Source of the DNA: an uncultured Sutterella sp.
GTDB taxonomy: Bacteria; Pseudomonadota; Gammaproteobacteria; Burkholderiales; Burkholderiaceae_F
Direction of reading: 5' to 3'
Assembly (NCBI GenBank): GCA_900546995.1
Contig: URFF01000065.1
Coordinates: 1-10,568 of the forward strand
DNA: 10,568 bases
The position numbers and the translations under genes were made by a program. The notes below the pieces were generated by a model that did not search any database, was not told where the DNA came from, and saw only the letters and a program-made list of their open reading frames with translations. Positions 7,301-10,568 of the stretch are shown in pieces (position 1 is the first letter of the stretch; each line of letters begins with the position of its first letter).

Positions 7301-9830
7301 TTTGATTGCCGGCTTCAAGAGTTGTTTGAGTCAAAACGATGCCGCTTGTCAATTGGTTAGCATCCTCGACTTCAAAGGCTCCACTTTCAGAATCCTGCTT
7401 ACCGGAGAAGATGAGCGTGCCATCTTGATTAAATGGCTTATTGAAAGCACTTTGAAGCTGAGAAGCAGCCGAATTAACCGCATTAATGGTCCAACCATCA
7501 TCGGTAAACTCGAAGCTACCGCTGATATAGTCAATGCCAGAAACAATGCAATCTCGCACTACACCAACCGAGTTAATACCGTAAAGAGCAATGGTCACCG
7601 TATCTCCGGTTTCCACATCAGTACCTTCGATGATTTCGTCTGCATCCACGGAGGAAAAGATCTCATCTAAACTCGTCACCAGCTTACCGCCATTGAGAAT
7701 AACCGTCTTATCCTCACCTAATGCGATATCGTCAGTCACAGTCAATGTCGCGCCTTCAGCAAGATTCAAGAGCGTATCGGCGGTTAAGGTACTGACGGTG
7801 ACATGCGAGCCGTCCAGCACATTGACCATGTTTTGACCTAAGTTATCAGTGGTGTAATCAATGCTGAAATTAAGAATCGCCTCATTAAACCACGTTCCCT
7901 CCGTCAAACTCCAGTCCGTCCCAACGAAATCAACCATCGCCCCTAAACTGAGAAGGGAGGTGACATTGATGTCACCAGCCGAAATCTCCAGGCGGCTGTT
8001 AGTAATGTCGAGAACATTGGCATTCAAGGTTCCCCCTTGAATTTGCGAGAGATTCGCATCTTTACTGGTAATTTTGACAAAATCGCCGCTAACGGCACCG
8101 CCTTTAAGATTGAGTTGACCAATGGTTAAGGATGAATCCTCCACCGCGGTCACAGACCCTGCCACGTTAGTCAGCGAATGAAGCGTGGCGCTTTGATTGA
8201 TGGTCACAGTGGCATCATCCGATGACTCGCCATTCACCAATTGAAGGTCTTTGATTGAATCAACCGTCAACGTCCCGTTGTTGCGCCACTCGGAATAACC
8301 TAAATCCTGTTGCTGACCAATCAATTCAGAAACGGTGACAGTCCCATTGTTATGGCTGGCTTCAGAATCCGTCACGGTTAAACGATTTTGTACAATGGAC
8401 ACGCCATGATCAACAATAATCCCCGGCGCTGTGAAAGATCCGGAACCTTTAAGAGAACTTCCTTCACCAATCATCACTGATATCTGAGTCGAGATTTCAC
8501 CGTCATTAATCAATGTGCCATGATTCAAATCCAAATTATTTACGGTGATCTTGGCACCGTCGTTGTTAACTACTTTGCCCAAACCACTCCCATTTCCACT
8601 ATCAAGCGTCAAAGTGTCGTTAACGACCAAAGTGCCGTCATTTTCCAACCACCCGGAAACCTCGACACTGCCAGTGACGGTCAAAGTGCCTAAATTCTGG
8701 AAACCACCGGCGGTTAGATAAGCGAGTTCATCCCATTGATTAAACATCGTCAACGTTAAACTCGTTAGCGACATTTGAGCGCCAGCCAGATTCTCGCTAG
8801 GGGCAAAATCCAATCCCCCTTCGGCGTTCAGGACAACACCATTGAATAAAGCTAAGTTTTTTCCGTTGAACGATCCACTGTTATGAATAAATCCGTTAAA
8901 GAGGCTTTGCTTCCCGGTGAGGTTCATCGTTCCATAGTTATACAGCCTCGCATTGGCCGTTCCTTTCGGCATCGTAATCGTTGAGGCCGTGAAGGTGCCC
9001 CAGTTGTGTATCTCAGACTGGCTTTCGGCACTGAGTGTCTCAACTGTCAGCGAAGCCTCTTTATCTTCGGGCAATTTTTCCTCAATGCCACCGCCGATGA
9101 AAACTTGACCACCGAGGTATAAATTTTTTGCTGTGAAGTCACCGTGACGAACATACAATTGGCCGTTATTGGCGTGCCCGACACTATTCGGTTGAACACC
9201 CACGTAGATATCATTTAAACGACCGGCCGTTTTCCCTTCGGTTGCGTACGATCCCAACGTCACATGAGAAGTCACCCCACCGGACTGACCAAGCACGTAA
9301 AGCGCTCCGTCAACTAAAGCAAAATCATTCGCATTTTCTTGATCGGCCAATTCACCGACTAACACCAAGTGCATCCCATCGGCCACTTCAACGCCGCCCG
9401 TCGCCCCGGTGATCCCCTTAAAGCCCATCGATTGGGTGATTCGGTTGGATTCTTTATAAAAAAGGTTCGCACTGTAATCTTCAGAGGCAAAGACCAAAGC
9501 CGTTTTATTGCTTCCAGTTGTGGTATTCGTTAAAACCGTCCCGGCATAAAGAGCCGACAGAGCATCATTGGCTTCATCCACTGTACTTGGAATGGACGTC
9601 ACGCTAACGACATCTTCAGGTGACATAGCGTCCAAGTCAAAGGCGGTTTCCGCCGACGCTTGCACTGACGCAAAAGCAATGGTCGTACTCACAGCGGCCA
9701 TGACGCCCGCTTTCGCCGAAACCACCCCAGTGTTGGCGCGAGCTTTTCCAGTTTGCGACGAAGAGGCTTCGCTCACGACCACGATTCTTTGACGAAAAAC
9801 ATTCCACACCTTTTTATGGACCTGGTTCAT
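4344..9830 (-). CDS. Giant type Va autotransporter with beta-helical passenger and C-terminal beta-barrel
   Basis: This 1828-residue secreted protein is predicted to cross the inner membrane by Sec and display its passenger through its own outer-membrane barrel. The N-terminus is an extended signal peptide region: MNQVHKKVWNVFRQRIVVVSE (ESPR pattern), a hydrophobic core around 41-56 and probable cleavage after ASA (residue 60). Residues 61-1458 form a Gly/Asn/Thr/Ser-rich passenger with about twenty short turn repeats of the form N[D/N]GTLTV, as in beta-helix adhesins. No protease or lipase motif was found. Residues 1459-1547 look helical (linker/translocation helix). From T1548 (TGLWVHAEGG) to the end is an autotransporter barrel of about 281 residues finishing MRYAF, with terminal Phe as expected. 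The start is placed at the ATG at 9828-9830 because AGGA (9837-9840) lies six bases upstream and the ESPR begins exactly there; an in-frame upstream ATG (9914) would add 28 residues lacking signal features. A role in adhesion or surface interaction is inferred. Confidence 0.93.
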   Translation of the reverse strand: MNQVHKKVWNVFRQRIVVVSEASSSQTGKARANTGVVSAKAGVMAAVSTTIAFASVQASAETAFDLDAMSPEDVVSVTSIPSTVDEANDALSALYAGTVLTNTTTGSNKTALVFASEDYSANLFYKESNRITQSMGFKGITGATGGVEVADGMHLVLVGELADQENANDFALVDGALYVLGQSGGVTSHVTLGSYATEGKTAGRLNDIYVGVQPNSVGHANNGQLYVRHGDFTAKNLYLGGQVFIGGGIEEKLPEDKEASLTVETLSAESQSEIHNWGTFTASTITMPKGTANARLYNYGTMNLTGKQSLFNGFIHNSGSFNGKNLALFNGVVLNAEGGLDFAPSENLAGAQMSLTSLTLTMFNQWDELAYLTAGGFQNLGTLTVTGSVEVSGWLENDGTLVVNDTLTLDSGNGSGLGKVVNNDGAKITVNNLDLNHGTLINDGEISTQISVMIGEGSSLKGSGSFTAPGIIVDHGVSIVQNRLTVTDSEASHNNGTVTVSELIGQQQDLGYSEWRNNGTLTVDSIKDLQLVNGESSDDATVTINQSATLHSLTNVAGSVTAVEDSSLTIGQLNLKGGAVSGDFVKITSKDANLSQIQGGTLNANVLDITNSRLEISAGDINVTSLLSLGAMVDFVGTDWSLTEGTWFNEAILNFSIDYTTDNLGQNMVNVLDGSHVTVSTLTADTLLNLAEGATLTVTDDIALGEDKTVILNGGKLVTSLDEIFSSVDADEIIEGTDVETGDTVTIALYGINSVGVVRDCIVSGIDYISGSFEFTDDGWTINAVNSAASQLQSAFNKPFNQDGTLIFSGKQDSESGAFEVEDANQLTSGIVLTQTTLEAGNQNLTFGESKGIEWEALVNVPTVGFQAIATTGDVTVTDGHHLYLTGFEGDHGTGSLLVNNDDSTVQVTENGKLTLGLDGHETGGSLAMVLANNGHVEVAQNGTFSIGALMVIDDSTLTVANDGTLTVQRFQDSATSKTTIDGTLNIGSGATVEGQMINRGVVSIEGAATFADLNNSGVVEAVTVGVGAEEARGILQNQSGAELTATDGATLWLTGENTNAGNMSAEQVVIDLGADAVFTNSGTIKSSGEIGFINLTGEEGGKFVNAGSLETSVLNITGLNFETTSQVVTESLSLTDTTFTVSETASVTVQALDLESVTIVNDGTLTISGANEALTLTNSTLTNNGELSASTITLDESAKVTSNGQFAVTDLTLGSSSAIAQSDAGTLKVQNLTITGNTFDLGSGTWMIGSESGIKFVDKEGQTQAGVINVTSGKEFVTANADVNNTIYQVTKSLTFGTQAGLAEQLGIKDANGILTVDKGVEIGTGGEIHLGEAAQIASTRTVNAFTAAADSVTVFTGNAFGADGSEAGILAGVEGLSAVIDKDAKALLTGIEQSGEYTLIDGFDLSANLDENGQWIGGWTGENGQYVNVNNGSDLEWKVDVAYEDNAIVADVVAADVRSVYNFATPNIANAALSSKADATKGADVSFMQAVINNKALDVAQTERIVNSVTQIAAALGTTANVLSDTTGLMDTVESRTGFLTDATDTGLWVHAEGGKYSMDGLKLAGGLDAGYDTKTYGVTFGADGLVTPALRVGAAFSYLKGSADAEGDVLSGTNEYDTYGLQAYASYGVSDSMSVSGEIGWFRSSSELSQSIAFADVRQAKADVDTDAITLGVRGEWCFDVKGVTVVPHVGLRGVFMMNDAYTTTIDGKDAFRNDQDNTFTMQVPVGVTFEKAFETASGWIVVPTADVTVAAQFGDTDYDTKVTGIGTGVSETVNADMAGDVLGRVAFGVKAGNGASTIGAYYGFTAGDAGRQDHAFKVEMRYAF
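5457..9650 (-). repeat. Two related passenger halves in the autotransporter
   Basis: At the protein level the passenger splits into two modules, residues 61-785 (9650-7476) and 786-1458 (7475-5457). Both carry the same opening block: GTVLTNTT (97-104) corresponds to GIVLTQTT (830-837). GF..I....GGVEVADGMHLVLVG (136-159) corresponds to GFQAI...TGDVTVTDGHHLYLTG starting at 865. The spacing between the two sub-blocks is 39 and 35 residues. A further pair, FTASTITM and LSASTITL, lies deeper in each half. Sequence identity outside these anchors is low, so this is an old duplication or recombination of related modules, not a recent DNA duplication. Confidence 0.6.
6190..9010 (-). repeat. Short beta-helix turn repeats in the passenger
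   Basis: About twenty degenerate copies of a turn-plus-strand unit of the type [N/H]N.G.[L/V].V occur at irregular intervals. Examples are HNWGTFTAS, YNYGTMNLT, NDGTLVVND, NNGTLTVDS, NDGTLTVQR, NRGVVSIEG, NDGTLTISG and NNGELSAST. Some copies share similar DNA, with plus-strand accgtcattg-like cores near 6340, 6940 and 8635. Such repeats are typical of parallel beta-helix autotransporter passengers, each unit forming about one helix rung. Confidence 0.7.
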
Positions 9831-9836
9831 TTTGCA

Positions 9837-9844
9837 TCCTTTCT
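9837..9844 (-). promoter_or_regulatory. Ribosome binding site deciding the autotransporter start
   Basis: The minus strand reads AGAAAGGA followed by six bases and ATG (9828-9830). This supports starting at MNQVHKK, the first residue of the extended signal peptide, not at the in-frame ATG 84 bases upstream, which has no comparable site. Confidence 0.7.
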
Positions 9845-9858
9845 CGATACTCTTGCCC

Positions 9859-9887
9859 ATACTAGTCCGAATCTCTAATTTGGTGAA
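9859..9887 (-). promoter_or_regulatory. Possible sigma-70 promoter of the autotransporter gene
   Basis: On the minus strand TTCACC (9882-9887, four of six matches to TTGACA) and TAGTAT (9859-9864, four of six to TATAAT) are separated by 17 bp. An A-rich stretch lies upstream at about 9900-9906. Transcription would start near 9852 and leave a 5' leader of about 20 bases that contains the ribosome binding site. Matches of this quality occur by chance in AT-rich DNA, so this is tentative. Confidence 0.35.
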
Positions 9888-10378
9888 TACAATCTTCAAC
9901 TTTTTTAGTCCCACTTAATCCATTTAACCGAATCAGTTGACTAAGAGAAATTGATGATCAGGTAGATTTTTAGAATGGAGGCAACCAAACTAAATTGTTC
10001 AGATTGAGAGTTGCACAAAAATCAGCACAATTTTGGCAAATTTGAATGATTGAAAAAGAAATGGCGAAACTTTTAAGTGCTACTAACTTGAAAAAGGTAA
10101 AAATATTTTTCATTTGTTTTTCAACTAGTTATAAAAATTAAGCAAAAACTTCATCTAAGTTGAATCAGCAAAAAACAAGTAGCGTTAGTAGTCTGGATAG
10201 CAGTTTATAACGATGATAAAACAGGACTAAGTAGACTATTCATCGGGAAAAATTATGCCTAAAAAAGCTGTTACATTAACTAAAAAAATTCTGTACTGTC
10301 CAAAATAATTTGAATTTTTAAAGTGTCATCAATCATTTCAGCATTTAGCTGTTCAAAAGGTTCAATTGTTCATTTCAA
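9888..10378. other. AT-rich region without a convincing gene
   Basis: This stretch upstream of the autotransporter is visibly richer in A and T than the coding part of the window. Only very short open frames occur, for example 26 codons at 10061-10141 and 17 codons at 10255-10308 on the plus strand, and none resembles a known protein. It contains a nested dyad at 10088-10124. No tRNA, CRISPR or rRNA features were seen. It may be a regulatory or horizontally acquired spacer. Confidence 0.6.
10088..10124. repeat. Nested AT-rich inverted repeat
   Basis: Arms TTGAAAAA (10088-10095) and TTTTTCAA (10117-10124) are perfect 8-bp complements. Between them lies the 12-bp perfect palindrome AAAAATATTTTT (10099-10110). 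It could be a curved-DNA or nucleoid-protein binding site, or a weak hairpin. The very low complexity means chance is a serious alternative. Confidence 0.4.
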
Positions 10379-10412
10379 CCCCCTCAGTTCAAAATAAACT
10401 GGCCTGAGGGGG
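10379..10412. terminator. Strong GC-rich hairpin, probable rho-independent terminator
   Basis: CCCCCTCAG (10379-10387) and CTGAGGGGG (10404-10412) form a perfect 9-bp stem around a 16-nt loop; inside it AGTT/AACT offers an alternative extension. On the plus strand it is followed by a broken T-rich stretch (10414-10429). On the minus strand the following sequence is less T-rich. The orientation therefore favours plus, although no intact plus-strand gene precedes it. It could also end a minus-strand transcript from beyond the window. Confidence 0.55.
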
Positions 10413-10565
10413 ACTTTCTTGCATTTTTATTGGGACAATATCCGGTTCGTTAAGCCAATCATTGAGGTCTTTGTAGGTCATTAGATTCAGTCTTATGTAG
10501 CTCCTCAGACGACTGAAATAAGGTCATAGGTTCGAAATATTGATCCTCAATTCTCTAAAATCAAC
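10389..10565 (-). pseudogene. Possible degraded 3' end of an unidentified minus-strand gene
   Basis: One minus-strand frame is open from 10523 to a TGA at 10389-10391. It encodes a protein-like stretch that includes FSRLRSYIRLNL and MTYKDLNDWLNEPD, and its stop falls in the loop of the terminator-like hairpin. Upstream, the same frame continues after a TGA (10524-10526) as VDFRELRINISNL and then meets a TAG at the window edge. A neighbouring frame is also open and protein-like (MTLFQSSEELHKTESNDLQ). The pattern would fit a decayed gene, perhaps a transposase tail, but I do not recognise the family. Open stretches of this length also arise by chance. Confidence 0.2.
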
Positions 10566-10568
10566 CTA

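Noticed and set aside
9831..9914. 28-residue upstream extension of the autotransporter in the same frame
   Set aside because: It has no ribosome binding site, would place charged residues before the extended signal peptide, and overlaps the likely promoter.
10061..10141. 26-codon plus-strand open frame starting MAKLLSATN
   Set aside because: It is very short and low in complexity, has no good ribosome binding site, and overlaps the AT-rich dyad.
10080..10191. 8-bp inverted pair CTACTAAC / GTTAGTAG about 96 bases apart
   Set aside because: A pair of this length is expected by chance in a stretch this size, and the flanks do not extend it.
10255..10308. 17-codon plus-strand open frame starting MPKKAVTLT
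   Set aside because: It has a passable GGGA upstream but is too short, stops early and cannot be told from chance.
10529..10537. tRNA T-loop-like GGTTCGAAA
   Set aside because: No acceptor, D or anticodon stems could be built around it on either strand, so it is not called as a tRNA or attachment site.

Overview
The window looks like chromosomal DNA from a Gram-negative betaproteobacterium of the Burkholderiales. A gut Sutterellaceae-type organism (Sutterella/Parasutterella) is the best guess, but this is inferred. The reasons are a very long type Va autotransporter with an extended signal peptide region, a GmhA for LPS heptose synthesis, and RecR/YbaB/DnaX proteins of proteobacterial type. 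All recognisable genes lie on the minus strand, so they read from right to left.

Right end (about 9831-10568): roughly 740 bp with no convincing intact gene, clearly richer in A+T than the rest. Next to the autotransporter start are a ribosome binding site and a plausible sigma-70-type promoter (9859-9887). Further out are a nested AT-rich dyad (10088-10124), a strong 9-bp GC-rich terminator-like hairpin (10379-10412), and short minus-strand open stretches that may be gene remnants (10389-10565).

Middle (4344-9830): one giant gene encoding an 1828-residue autotransporter. It has an extended signal peptide, a passenger of about 1400 residues made of short beta-helix turn repeats, a helical linker and a 12-strand-type beta-barrel ending in Phe. 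The passenger appears to consist of two related halves offset by about 730 residues.

Left part (57-4261): a compact run of five genes, transcribed in the order GNAT acetyltransferase (SSAT-like) - dnaX - ybaB/ebfC - recR - gmhA, with gaps of 9, 24, 3 and 20 bp. It is very likely one operon. dnaX (clamp loader), ybaB (nucleoid-associated protein) and recR (recombinational repair) form a widely conserved DNA-maintenance cluster. The acetyltransferase in front and the LPS heptose gene behind are less usual partners. No strong terminator is visible between the autotransporter and this operon.

The most interesting points are: a candidate -1 frameshift site in dnaX, at the position matching the E. 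coli gamma/tau switch, that would yield a 435-residue gamma-like product; the internally duplicated autotransporter passenger; unusual substitutions at a normally conserved Toprim position in RecR; and the AT-rich, gene-poor right end. No clearly new defence or mobile system is visible.
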